Position numbers and translations under genes: made by a program. From the NCBI RefSeq assembly GCF_001458295.1, contig NZ_CYUD01000007.1:1-64000 (forward strand): 64,000 nt of DNA. Reading direction: 5' to 3'. The notes beneath the pieces are model-generated. The model was not told the DNA's origin, ran no database searches, and saw only the letters and a program-made list of their open reading frames with translations. Origin of the DNA: Ruegeria denitrificans (lineage in GTDB: Bacteria; Pseudomonadota; Alphaproteobacteria; Rhodobacterales; Rhodobacteraceae). Below, in pieces: positions 27,820 to 36,057 of the stretch (position 1 is its first letter; every line of letters starts with the position of its first letter).

Positions 27820-29397
27820 TCAATCCGCGAATAAGTAATCCAGTCGCATGACGGCCTGCGCCTTGTCATCCGAGACACCCAGAAACTTGGCAACTGTTGC
27901 TTCGTTCTGGGCGTGTGTGCTCGTCTCGCGGATACGCAAGTATCCGTCGAACCCCGCGCCCCGGATCAACTCGGATTCATAGGCCAGCGAATTACGCAGG
28001 GCTGGTACAAGGCGCGTCACGGTTTCCGTCGGGCTGGTTTCACCGGCCAGACCAACCCGGCGGGCGTGGCCGATCAGATAGTCATCGGAATAGTCGCACT
28101 CGATCTCAAGAACGTGGGTTTTGGCCTGATCCGAACAGAAGTCCTGAATGATATCCAAATTGCCCGGGTCCACACAGAGCACCAGCTTGTCGGTCTGGAA
28201 ATGGTCGAACAACATCCGCACGACCGCGCGCCGGTGGCGAGAGCGTTTGGCCAGAGTTGTTTCGATACCGCCCAGATCGGGCAGCAGGGTGTCTTCTTCG
28301 TTGAACAGGTATTCGACACAGCGGATGTCGGTCTCGGACACAATTTGATCGACCAGACGCTTGGCCACGTGCCATTTTTTGCAGGTGATCAGAAAAAGCT
28401 CACGTTCAGAGCCCAACGTATTCCCGGCCTCCCAGAATCGTCTTCCAAAGCGGCGGCCGACGCGCCCGCGCCCGGTCAGGAACCCATAAAGGTTGCGCCC
28501 TTCATCCGAGATCTGGAAGTCGACCCCTTCGCTGGAATAGAGCTGACCCAGCCGCTCTTTCAACTCATGCGCCTCGGGGCTGATCTTGCGGGCAAACAGG
28601 TAATCCTGCCCCAACAGCATGTCATAGTGGTCGTTGTAAAAGGTGACCGGCATCCCGTAATCTGAGAACATCAGGAAGGTCGGCGTGCGGTTTTCAATTT
28701 CTTCTTTCGGGATTAGATGGCGGACGAGGGTCTGGAAAAATGTCTCATCTGGAATCCATGTGGTTGAGAAGAAGCGAACCACATCCGGGCGCTTTTGCAG
28801 GAAATCGAGGATCATTTCGACCGTGCGACGGCGCAGGCACCACCATTGGCTGCCGATCATGATCTGCAAATCCGCCGGTATCTCGCGCGTCAGGCCAAAG
28901 CGTTTCTGCAAGTTGTAGGCGGTATAGAACCGTCTGCTCTGCGTGCGTTCGTTGAAAAAATAGCGATAGATCAGCCGGTCTTCTTTCATGCCGGTCTTGA
29001 TCCAGTTGCTGGCAAAGAAATCGTGACTTTCAACGAAATCCTTGTCGTTTTCGTCCAGAAACCAATGGATGTATTCGGCGGTTTTGATCGCCATGCAATC
29101 GCCGGACAGCATGTAGAAATGGGTGACACGCGGAAATGCATCCACCGCCGCTTGAACCGCATTAAGGGTTGCCTGTACCAATGACCATTCGCCCCAACCG
29201 CACTTGATGCGCTTGGCGGCAAAAGCCACATTCGGGTTGTCCCTCAACGCGTTGCGAATGCGGTCATACGCTGCTTTACTGGCGCGCACGTCAAAGTGGA
29301 TGGCCATGCAGTCGCCTGCAGCCGTCAACTGCTCAGCCTGCGCGATGATCGCATCAGGGTCCTTATGGCACAGTAGAATGTAAGCAATCTTTGCCAT
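27820..29397 (-). CDS. Core-2/I-branching type glycosyltransferase (DUF5928-like)
   Basis: A 525-residue protein. Its N-terminal 250 residues match the GT14 core-2/I-branching N-acetylglucosaminyltransferase fold: IAYILLCHKDP at the start, then DVRASKAAY, VTHFYMLSGDCMAIKT and IMIGSQWWCLRR. The C-terminal half is the less understood domain found with it in roseobacters. I choose ATG 29397, preceded by GAAGG, because the frame further upstream is unlike coding sequence. The enzyme probably adds a sugar branch to a surface glycan. It is divergent from a sulfotransferase gene 141 bases away, so synthesis and sulfation of the same glycan is a reasonable inference. Confidence 0.75.
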   Translation of the reverse strand: MAKIAYILLCHKDPDAIIAQAEQLTAAGDCMAIHFDVRASKAAYDRIRNALRDNPNVAFAAKRIKCGWGEWSLVQATLNAVQAAVDAFPRVTHFYMLSGDCMAIKTAEYIHWFLDENDKDFVESHDFFASNWIKTGMKEDRLIYRYFFNERTQSRRFYTAYNLQKRFGLTREIPADLQIMIGSQWWCLRRRTVEMILDFLQKRPDVVRFFSTTWIPDETFFQTLVRHLIPKEEIENRTPTFLMFSDYGMPVTFYNDHYDMLLGQDYLFARKISPEAHELKERLGQLYSSEGVDFQISDEGRNLYGFLTGRGRVGRRFGRRFWEAGNTLGSERELFLITCKKWHVAKRLVDQIVSETDIRCVEYLFNEEDTLLPDLGGIETTLAKRSRHRRAVVRMLFDHFQTDKLVLCVDPGNLDIIQDFCSDQAKTHVLEIECDYSDDYLIGHARRVGLAGETSPTETVTRLVPALRNSLAYESELIRGAGFDGYLRIRETSTHAQNEATVAKFLGVSDDKAQAVMRLDYLFAD

Positions 29398-29538
29398 ATT
29401 GCCTTCGCAAAGTTCGTTTCTGCCTGTTTGCACCCTGATACTGAGGATGAGCGATTGAATAAACAGAATATTTTTGGTTCTGTGTGGGCAAAAGCGATTG
29501 TGTTTAATGAATTCTGATCCGTTTAGGAGGCGCAGAGA

Positions 29539-30357
29539 ATGGGTTTTCCCGGCACATGGATGACCGAAAGTGAAAGCATGGTTTATCGTGTCGTGCCGAA
29601 ATGCGCGTGTTCGACCATTGGGCAGATCATGTATTACTCGGACCACGGCCGATTCTTTGATGGAGATATCCATGACGCGAAGGGCGGAATGCATAAATGG
29701 GCCTTTGACAGCAGTCAGGGCAAGATTTCGAACAATGTTCAAAATCACACGTCTTATTCATTTACCTGCGTGCGCAACCCGTACACTCGTATCCTAAGCT
29801 CATTCTTCGACAAGATTTGCGGTATCCAGCGGAACGGCAGCCGGTATCGCGGCAATCTGGTGCCGACGCTGATCTATAATTACGGGATCGAGGTGGGCGG
29901 CGATGACGGCAAGGGTGAGTTTGACCAGGTCGCCAGCTTCCGCCGCTTTCTGTTGTTTGCAAGGGATACAATCCGTTGGCGTCGGCCGATGGACCCGGAT
30001 ATTCATTGGTCAGCCATGTCGGGTCATGTTTCGACCTTCATCGTGAATGGCGGGCGCTACGACCGCATTTTCTGGACCGAGAAATTCAGCGATGGAATGC
30101 AGAGGGTGCTGGATAACCTGGACACGCCCCACGCGGTCAGCCTGTCAGAAATTCCACGGTTCAACGAATCCGAAGGGCACGGTCCAAAACGCGCGCATCC
30201 GGTCGAGGATTATTTTGACGATCTCTCCATGCATCTGGTCTATGAAATCTACAAACAGGATTTTGAGCTGTTCAGATACGATTTTGAAAACCCCGCGAAC
30301 AAGATGCCGATAGGCGAGATCGATCTGGATGAGGTTCACGCCAAGCTGGGCGACTGA
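29539..30357 (+). CDS. Sulfotransferase family protein
   Basis: A 272-residue PAPS-dependent sulfotransferase (family 2 type). YRVVPKCACSTIGQIMYY near residue 16 is the 5'-phosphosulfate loop, with Lys and Ser/Thr, and TCVRNPYTRILSSFFDK near residue 76 is the 3'-phosphate loop. ATG 29539 is preceded by TTAGGAGG. No signal peptide or membrane segment is evident, so it acts in the cytoplasm. It probably sulfates the product of the divergent glycosyltransferase. It is unlike the AT-rich sulfotransferase at 279-1139 in base use and sequence; the two appear to be independent acquisitions. Confidence 0.8.
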   Translation: MGFPGTWMTESESMVYRVVPKCACSTIGQIMYYSDHGRFFDGDIHDAKGGMHKWAFDSSQGKISNNVQNHTSYSFTCVRNPYTRILSSFFDKICGIQRNGSRYRGNLVPTLIYNYGIEVGGDDGKGEFDQVASFRRFLLFARDTIRWRRPMDPDIHWSAMSGHVSTFIVNGGRYDRIFWTEKFSDGMQRVLDNLDTPHAVSLSEIPRFNESEGHGPKRAHPVEDYFDDLSMHLVYEIYKQDFELFRYDFENPANKMPIGEIDLDEVHAKLGD

Positions 30358-30420
30358 CCTGCGACCAGGTCGGTGCTCCCGCCCATCGTCTACGCCTCTG
30401 ACGAGACATCTCCTCTGGTT

Positions 30421-30455
30421 GGGCCCGGTGCCGCGCTTTGCGCAGCACCGGGCCC
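30421..30455. terminator. Long GC-rich hairpin after the sulfotransferase gene
   Basis: GGGCCCGGTGC and GCACCGGGCCC form a perfect 11-bp stem, 64 bases after the sulfotransferase stop and facing the convergent Nudix gene. It lacks a T-tract, but its strength suggests transcription termination or mRNA end protection. Confidence 0.5.
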
Positions 30456-30506
30456 AAGGACGAACGTAGCATTGGCGCAGCCACTGGTGCGGTTTGTGCG
30501 CGGGAG

Positions 30507-30530
30507 GCTGTCTGAAGCACTTCAGACAGC
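30507..30530. repeat. 24-bp near-perfect palindrome at the Nudix gene's 3' end
   Basis: GCTGTCTGAAG-CA-CTTCAGACAGC has 11-bp arms and overlaps the last codons and stop (30522-30524) of the Nudix gene. It can fold as a hairpin in either transcript. It is likely part of the terminator pair separating the convergent genes. Confidence 0.5.
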
Positions 30531-30974
30531 GATCAATCTCTGTTTCAGGCCGGTGGGATAAAGGTGCGGGCCGTTGGTCGTATCGAGTTCGCTTAGGGCT
30601 CGCCATTTGGCTTTGCACATGATGCCATTTTCTTCGGCAAAGGTGATCGTGGTGTCCGGTAGAGCAGATGGATTGGAAAGGGTCGCGTCAGCCGCAAAAA
30701 TTACCTCGTGCCCCAACTGCCCTTCGTGGCGATAGATGTTTTCCAGAACCAAGGGTGTTTTCGCAATTTGAACGTCGACGCCAAGTTCTTCCTGAAACTC
30801 GCGTATCAGCGCGTCCCGCCAAGTTTCACCGAATTCAACTGTACCGCCCAGGGGGCGCACTCCCTTCAGGTTGCCACTATCGTCATAAACGTCAGCAACC
30901 AAAAGGCGAGACTCCCGCCACAGCAAGCCAATTGCCTTGACCCGAATTCCTTGATGTGGCCGCCAGATCGTCAT
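30522..30974 (-). CDS. Nudix hydrolase
   Basis: A 150-residue hydrolase of nucleoside-diphosphate-linked compounds. The complete Nudix box is seen as GGTVEFGETWRDALIREFQEELGV near residues 39-62, with the REFQEEL glutamates that bind magnesium. I choose ATG 30974, preceded by GGAAAG; a longer frame upstream adds 18 residues without support and runs into the ilvD terminator. The beta sheet is short and the substrate cannot be predicted. It is a single-gene unit between the ilvD terminator on one side and strong hairpins on the other. The gene reads in the same direction as ilvD. Confidence 0.88.
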   Translation of the reverse strand: MTIWRPHQGIRVKAIGLLWRESRLLVADVYDDSGNLKGVRPLGGTVEFGETWRDALIREFQEELGVDVQIAKTPLVLENIYRHEGQLGHEVIFAADATLSNPSALPDTTITFAEENGIMCKAKWRALSELDTTNGPHLYPTGLKQRLIAV

Positions 30975-31010
30975 CAACTTTCCTTTCGCGCACGCTGTGA
31001 CCAAAAAGGA

Positions 31011-31043
31011 AAAGGCCGCGCTGCACAATACAGCGAGGCCTTT
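31011..31043 (-). terminator. Rho-independent terminator of ilvD
   Basis: AAAGGCCGCGCTG and CAGCGAGGCCTTT form a 13-bp stem with one mismatch and a 7-base loop, 22 bases past the ilvD stop. Reading leftwards on the minus strand it is followed by TTCCTTTTT. Confidence 0.8.
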
Positions 31044-31065
31044 GGGAAGGTTATCGGGACCCGGA

Positions 31066-32898
31066 TCAGACCTGACGCACGGCCCCTTTTGCCGCGCTGG
31101 TGGTCAGCTTGGCATAAGCCTTGAGCGCGGTTGACACCTTACGCTTGCGGGGCGCGGACGGGACCCAGCCTCTTTCGTCCTGCTCTTTCCGCCGTGTGGC
31201 CAGTTCCTCATCAGATACGGCCAGATGGATCGAGCGGTTGGGGATGTCGATTTCGATCTTGTCGCCTGGACATACCAGTCCGATTTCACCGCCCTCGGCG
31301 GCTTCGGGTGAGACGTGGCCAATCGACAGGCCCGATGTACCGCCCGAGAACCGGCCGTCGGTCAGCAGGGCGCAGGCTTTGCCCAGACCTTTGGATTTCA
31401 GGTAAGAGGTCGGGTACAGCATTTCCTGCATCCCCGGACCACCGCGTGGGCCTTCGTAGCGGATCACCACCACGTCGCCCTCTTTGACCTTACCGGTCAG
31501 AATGTCGTTCACCGCCTGATCCTGGCTTTCGCAAACATAGGCCGATCCGGTGAAGGTCAGGCTGTTGGGATCAACGCCAGCGGTTTTCACGATGCAGCCA
31601 TCGCGGGCGATATTGCCGAACAGTACCGCCAGACCGCCATCCTGACTGAAGGCGTGCTCTTTGGACCGGATCACGCCGCCCTCGCGGTCGGTATCCAGTT
31701 CTTTGTACCGGTTCGACTGACTGAAGGCCTGCGTGGTGCGCACTCCGCCGGGGGCGGCTTTGAACAGGTCCTGCGCCTTGGGGTTGTTGGCGACCTTGAT
31801 ATCCCAGTTGGCAATCGCTTCGCCCATGGTACCTGAGTGGACGGTGCCGCAATCCTCGTGCAGCAATCCGGCACGGCTGAGCTCGCCAAGGATCGAGAAG
31901 ATGCCACCGGCGCGGTGGACGTCCTCCATATGCACATTCTCGGTGTTGGGTGCGACCTTGCACAGGCAGGGGACATTGCGGCTGAGTTTGTCCATGTCTG
32001 ACATGGTGAAATCAACTTCGCCTTCATGTGCAATAGCCAGCAGGTGCAGAACGGTATTCGTCGACCCGCCCATGGCGATATCAAGGCTCATCGCGTTCTC
32101 GAACGCATCGAAGGTTGCGATCTCGCGCGGCAGGAAGCCTTTTTCGTTCAGATCGTAATGGCGCTTGGTGATCTCAACGATGCGGCGACCGGCCTCAAGG
32201 AACAGGTCTTTGCGGTCGGCATGGGTGGCCAGAGTCGAGCCATTGCCCGGCAGTGCCAGACCCAACGCCTCAGCCAGGCAGTTCATCGAGTTGGCGGTGA
32301 ACATGCCCGAGCAGGACCCGCAGGTGGGGCAGGCATTTTCCTCGATATGCTGCACCTGTTCATCGGTGTACTTGTCATCTGCCGCGGCAACCATCGCGTC
32401 GACAAGGTCGATTTTTTTGACGTCCAGATCGGCGATATCGATCTTGCCGGCCTCCATCGGACCGCCCGAGACGAAGATCGCCGGAATGTTCAGGCGCATC
32501 GCGGCCATCAGCATACCCGGCGTGATCTTGTCACAGTTTGAGATGCAGACCATCGCGTCAGCACAGTGCGCGTTGACCATGTATTCCACCGAATCCGCGA
32601 TCACTTCGCGCGAGGGCAGCGAATACAGCATCCCGTCATGGCCCATGGCGATGCCGTCATCCACCGCGATGGTGTTGAATTCCTTGGCGACACCGCCCGC
32701 AGCCTCGACCTCACGCGCGACCATCTGGCCCAGATCCTTCAGATGGACGTGGCCGGGAACGAACTGGGTGAACGAGTTGACGATGGCGATAATCGGTTTG
32801 CCGAAATCGTCATCCTGCATACCGGTGGCGCGCCACAGGCCGCGGGCACCGGCCATGTTGCGGCCATGGGTTGAGGTTCTGGATCGGTACATTGGCAT
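31066..32898 (-). CDS. ilvD: Dihydroxy-acid dehydratase
   Basis: A 610-residue iron-sulfur enzyme making 2-keto acids for valine, isoleucine and pantothenate synthesis. Hallmarks are [15 protein letters not shown] (first cluster Cys near residue 121), [19 protein letters not shown] near residue 190, and [17 protein letters not shown] near residue 520. Length equals the usual 610-616 residues. ATG 32898 faces a divergent XRE-cupin regulator gene, with a perfect 16-bp inverted repeat between them, 43-83 bases upstream of this start; the gene may therefore be controlled by that regulator. A good terminator follows at 31011-31043. Confidence 0.97.
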   Translation of the reverse strand: MPMYRSRTSTHGRNMAGARGLWRATGMQDDDFGKPIIAIVNSFTQFVPGHVHLKDLGQMVAREVEAAGGVAKEFNTIAVDDGIAMGHDGMLYSLPSREVIADSVEYMVNAHCADAMVCISNCDKITPGMLMAAMRLNIPAIFVSGGPMEAGKIDIADLDVKKIDLVDAMVAAADDKYTDEQVQHIEENACPTCGSCSGMFTANSMNCLAEALGLALPGNGSTLATHADRKDLFLEAGRRIVEITKRHYDLNEKGFLPREIATFDAFENAMSLDIAMGGSTNTVLHLLAIAHEGEVDFTMSDMDKLSRNVPCLCKVAPNTENVHMEDVHRAGGIFSILGELSRAGLLHEDCGTVHSGTMGEAIANWDIKVANNPKAQDLFKAAPGGVRTTQAFSQSNRYKELDTDREGGVIRSKEHAFSQDGGLAVLFGNIARDGCIVKTAGVDPNSLTFTGSAYVCESQDQAVNDILTGKVKEGDVVVIRYEGPRGGPGMQEMLYPTSYLKSKGLGKACALLTDGRFSGGTSGLSIGHVSPEAAEGGEIGLVCPGDKIEIDIPNRSIHLAVSDEELATRRKEQDERGWVPSAPRKRKVSTALKAYAKLTTSAAKGAVRQV

Positions 32899-32940
32899 GA
32901 TGCTGTTTCCCTTTTGCCCCGGTTGCGATATGCGGGATAT

Positions 32941-32981
32941 GTGCGTTATAGCGCACGTACCACATGTGCGCTATAACGCAC
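32941..32981. promoter_or_regulatory. Paired 16-bp inverted operator between ilvD and the XRE-cupin gene
   Basis: GTGCGTTATAGCGCAC (32941-32956) and its exact reverse complement GTGCGCTATAACGCAC (32966-32981) are separated by nine bases. Each arm is itself nearly palindromic (GTGCG-N6-CGCAC), so this is two dimer sites about 2.5 helical turns apart. It lies 24 bases upstream of the XRE-cupin start, a good place for autoregulation. Confidence 0.75.
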
Positions 32982-33004
32982 AAGAGGATTCGAAAGACGA
33001 TCAG

Positions 33005-33568
33005 ATGGCACCGAATGATATTACACTGAAACTGCGGGATGTGCGGGCGGCCTCGGGGCTGAGTCTGTCGAAGGTGGCCGAGATGACCGGCGTTAGCAAA
33101 GCCATGCTAGGCCAGATCGAGCGTGGCGAATCCAGCCCGACCATCGCGACGCTGTGGAAGATTGCCAAGGGCTTTCAACTGCCCCTTAGCGCGCTGATCG
33201 GAACGGCGGCGTTGCGCGATACGGCCGCACCGGACGTGTTTCGCACCGTGACCTTTCCCGGCAGCATCGAGGTCAAGATCGTCTTTCCATTTGACCCCGC
33301 CTTGCGGGCCGAGACATTTCACGTTGATCTTGCGCCGAACCAAAGTCACGAATCCGCCGCCCACGCGACGGGTGTGACAGAAGAAGTTTTCGTTCTGAAT
33401 GGTGCGCTTGAGATTTTGCGGGATGGTGAATGGGTGGCGCTTGAGGCCGGACAGGGCTTGCGGTTTGTGGCGGACCTGCCGCACGGTTACCGTGCAGGCG
33501 ATCAGGGTGCCGCGTTTTTGAACATGCACCACTATGCGCAATTGGATGCGCTGGCCGCGATCGGTTGA
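33005..33568 (+). CDS. XRE-family regulator with C-terminal cupin sensor
   Basis: A 187-residue transcription factor. Residues about 10-65 form the helix-turn-helix (LRDVRAASGLSLSKVAEMTG, SKAMLGQIERGESSPTIATL) and the C-terminal 100 residues form a cupin barrel (VTEEVFVLNGALEIL...LPHGYRA) that would bind a small ligand. I choose ATG 33005 with AGAGGAT ahead; a much longer open frame upstream is antisense to ilvD. Members of this group often regulate amino acid or amine metabolism. The paired operator immediately upstream suggests autoregulation and possible control of ilvD. It is followed 28 bases later by a small membrane protein gene. Confidence 0.88.
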   Translation: MAPNDITLKLRDVRAASGLSLSKVAEMTGVSKAMLGQIERGESSPTIATLWKIAKGFQLPLSALIGTAALRDTAAPDVFRTVTFPGSIEVKIVFPFDPALRAETFHVDLAPNQSHESAAHATGVTEEVFVLNGALEILRDGEWVALEAGQGLRFVADLPHGYRAGDQGAAFLNMHHYAQLDALAAIG

Positions 33569-33596
33569 AATCTGACCCCCACAACAAAGGTAAGAC

Positions 33597-33866
33597 ATGA
33601 GCGCTTTTCTGGAAACACTGACACTGGCGGATGCGATTGGCTCGTTCGGTGCTTTGGTCGTTGTTGGTGCGTATTTTGCCACCCAGATGCGGATGATGAA
33701 TTCGGACGATCTGGTGTTCCCGGTGCTGAACCTGGCGGGGTCGATTCTGATCGTCTATTCGCTGCTGCAGAATTTCAATCTGGCGTCGATGTTGATCGAA
33801 TCCTTCTGGATTCTGATCAGCATGATCGGGATCGTTCAGTTTTTCCGGCTTAGGCGCGCGCGTTAG
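33597..33866 (+). CDS. Small membrane protein, CBU_0592 type
   Basis: An 89-residue integral membrane protein with three hydrophobic stretches: IGSFGALVVVGAYFA, LVFPVLNLAGSILIVYSLL and ESFWILISMIGIVQFF. This pattern, with YFATQMRMM between the first two, matches the CBU_0592 family of small proteins of unknown function. It has AAAGGTAAG before ATG 33597 and lies 28 bases after the regulator gene, so they may be cotranscribed. No catalytic residues are apparent. Function is unknown; it may act as a subunit of a larger membrane complex, which is only a guess. Confidence 0.75.
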   Translation: MSAFLETLTLADAIGSFGALVVVGAYFATQMRMMNSDDLVFPVLNLAGSILIVYSLLQNFNLASMLIESFWILISMIGIVQFFRLRRAR

Positions 33867-33946
33867 GCGGGCAAGGCCCCATCCAGCCTTGAACCCCAAT
33901 GCCAGCGCGTATAGGGAAAACTCAAGCTCGCTTACGGGAGGCTTTG

Positions 33947-34801
33947 ATGCAGGACGATTCGAAAACCCTTGTTTCAACCGAATGGCTTGCCGCCCATCTC
34001 AAGGATCCGGATTTACGGGTTCTGGACGGGTCGTGGTATCTGCCGCAACAGGGGCGGGACGCCAAAGTGGAATATGACGCCGCCCACATTCCCGGTGCAC
34101 GGTTTTTCGATATAGATGATATTTCTGATCAGCGTTCGGACCTGCCGCATATGGCACCGCCGGTCGAAAAATTCATGTCGCGCCTGCGGGCGATGGGCGT
34201 TGGCGATGGTCATCAGGTGGTGGTCTATGACGGTGCCGGACTGATGTCGGCCGCGCGGGTCTGGTGGCTGTTCCGTCTGATGGGTCAGGAAAACATTGCT
34301 GTACTGGATGGTGGGTTGCCGAAATGGCTGGCCGAGGGCCGCGAAATCGAAGACTTGCCGCCGATCATTCGGGATCGCCACATGACGGTACGTGTGCAGA
34401 ACCATCTGGTGCGGGATGTGACGCAGGTTTCGGCCGCTGCCAAACTTGCCGATCATGAGATCATCGATGCCCGGTCCGCCGCCCGCTTTGCCGGAACTGC
34501 GGCTGAGCCGCGCGAAGGCCTGCGGTCAGGCCATATTCCGGGGTCGCGTAATGTGCCCTTTGATCAATTGCTGAACAAGAACGGCACGATGAAATCGCCG
34601 GACGATTGCCGCGCCGTGTTCGAGGGCGCAGGCGTGGACTTGTCGAAACCCGCGATCACATCCTGCGGGTCGGGCGTGACCGCCGCCATCCTCAGCCTGG
34701 CGTTGGAACGCTTGGGCAAGAAAGATCACTCGCTTTATGACGGCTCCTGGGCTGAATGGGGTGCCTTCCCGACCCTGCCCGTCGCAACCGGAGAGAACTG
34801 A
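33947..34801 (+). CDS. sseA: 3-mercaptopyruvate sulfurtransferase
   Basis: A 284-residue two-rhodanese-domain enzyme that moves sulfur from 3-mercaptopyruvate to acceptors such as thiols or cyanide. The active-site loop is CGSGVTAAI near residue 242: the CGSGVT form is typical of mercaptopyruvate rather than thiosulfate transferases. The N-terminal domain begins VSTEWLAAHL and carries DASW-like LDGSWYLP. ATG 33947 is preceded by GGGAGG, whereas an upstream in-frame ATG is not. The stop codon shares a base with the next gene's start, so it is translationally coupled to the aminotransferase, which could make mercaptopyruvate from cysteine. Confidence 0.92.
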   Translation: MQDDSKTLVSTEWLAAHLKDPDLRVLDGSWYLPQQGRDAKVEYDAAHIPGARFFDIDDISDQRSDLPHMAPPVEKFMSRLRAMGVGDGHQVVVYDGAGLMSAARVWWLFRLMGQENIAVLDGGLPKWLAEGREIEDLPPIIRDRHMTVRVQNHLVRDVTQVSAAAKLADHEIIDARSAARFAGTAAEPREGLRSGHIPGSRNVPFDQLLNKNGTMKSPDDCRAVFEGAGVDLSKPAITSCGSGVTAAILSLALERLGKKDHSLYDGSWAEWGAFPTLPVATGEN

Positions 34802-35985
34802 TGTTCGAGAACCTCAAACCGCAGCCTGCCGACAAGATTTTGGCACTGGTGCAGATGTACCGCGAAGACCCGCGCGATCAAAAGATCGACCTGGGCGTTG
34901 GTGTCTACAAGAATGCCGACGGGGTCACCCCGGTGATGCGCGCTGTGAAAGCTGCCGAAAAGCGCATTCTGGAAGAGCAGGAAAGCAAGGCCTATACCGG
35001 TCTGGCCGGTGATCCGGCCTATGCGGATGCGATGATCGGTCTGATTCTGGGTACATCCGTGCCGCGCGGCAATATCGCTGCCGTGGCCACTCCGGGCGGT
35101 ACCGGTGCCTGCCGTCAGGCGTTCGAATTGATCCGCATGGCCAACCCATCGGCGCGCGTTTTCGTGTCGAACCCGACCTGGCCGAACCACCTGTCGATCC
35201 TGAACTATCTTGGGATGGAGATGGTTCCCTATCGTTACTTCGACGGCGAAACGCGCGGTGTCGATTTCGACGGCATGATGGAAGACCTCAAGGCCGCCAA
35301 GGCGGGCGACGTGGTGCTTCTGCATGGCTGCTGCCACAACCCGACCGGTGCCAACCTGAACATGGTGCAGTGGCAAGAGGTTGTGAACCTGATCAACGAA
35401 CGTGGTCTGGTCGCGATGATCGACATTGCCTATCAGGGCTTTGGCGATGGCCTGGAGGCGGACGCGCAGGCGGCCCGCTTGGTGGCATCTTCGGTCAAGG
35501 AATGTCTGATCGCGGCGTCGTGCTCGAAGAATTTCGGCATCTACCGCGAACGTACTGGCCTGTTGATGGCGATTAGTGACGATGCGGCGCAGACAGCTCT
35601 GAATCAGGCGACTTTGGCGTTTCTGAACCGCCAGAACTATTCCTTCCCACCGGATCACGGCGCGCGCGTGGTGACCACGATCTTGAATGATGATGCCCTG
35701 CGCGCTGACTGGGCCACCGAGCTGGAAGATGTGCGCCTGTCCATGCTGGGCCTGCGTCAGCAGCTTTCGGATGAATTGCAACGGCTCAGCGGCTCTGACC
35801 GCTTCGGTTTCATTGCCCAGCACCGCGGCATGTTCTCGCGCCTGGGCGCGGCTCCGGAACTGGTCGAGAAACTGCGCGACGTTCACGGTATCTACATGGT
35901 CGGCGACAGCCGCCTGAACATCGCCGGTCTAAACGCGACCACCGTGCCAATTCTGGCCAAGGCGATTGTCGACGTCGGTGTTTGA
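34801..35985 (+). CDS. Aromatic/aspartate amino acid aminotransferase
   Basis: A 394-residue fold-type I PLP aminotransferase of the TyrB/AspC subgroup. It shows IDLGVGVYKNADG at the N-terminus, CCHNPTGAN, DIAYQGFGDGLE, the PLP lysine in SCSKNFGIYRERTG near residue 246, and the substrate carboxylate Arg in GDSRLNIAGL near the C-terminus. It begins in the TGATG overlap with sseA, so both are made together. It transfers amino groups among aspartate, aromatic amino acids and 2-oxoglutarate; exact preference is not readable. A strong terminator follows at 36010. Confidence 0.93.
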   Translation: MFENLKPQPADKILALVQMYREDPRDQKIDLGVGVYKNADGVTPVMRAVKAAEKRILEEQESKAYTGLAGDPAYADAMIGLILGTSVPRGNIAAVATPGGTGACRQAFELIRMANPSARVFVSNPTWPNHLSILNYLGMEMVPYRYFDGETRGVDFDGMMEDLKAAKAGDVVLLHGCCHNPTGANLNMVQWQEVVNLINERGLVAMIDIAYQGFGDGLEADAQAARLVASSVKECLIAASCSKNFGIYRERTGLLMAISDDAAQTALNQATLAFLNRQNYSFPPDHGARVVTTILNDDALRADWATELEDVRLSMLGLRQQLSDELQRLSGSDRFGFIAQHRGMFSRLGAAPELVEKLRDVHGIYMVGDSRLNIAGLNATTVPILAKAIVDVGV

Positions 35986-36009
35986 AAACCGACAGCTTTA
36001 GTCAAAGAA

Positions 36010-36037
36010 AACCCGGGCGCGAACGCCCGGGTTTTTT
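36010..36037 (+). terminator. Rho-independent terminator of the sseA-aminotransferase operon
   Basis: AACCCGGGCG and CGCCCGGGTT make a 10-bp stem with a CGAA tetraloop followed by six T. The complement has A/T flanks too, so it may also stop the convergent amtB transcript. Confidence 0.92.
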
Positions 36038-36057
36038 GTTTCGCGAGCGTTTAACTC

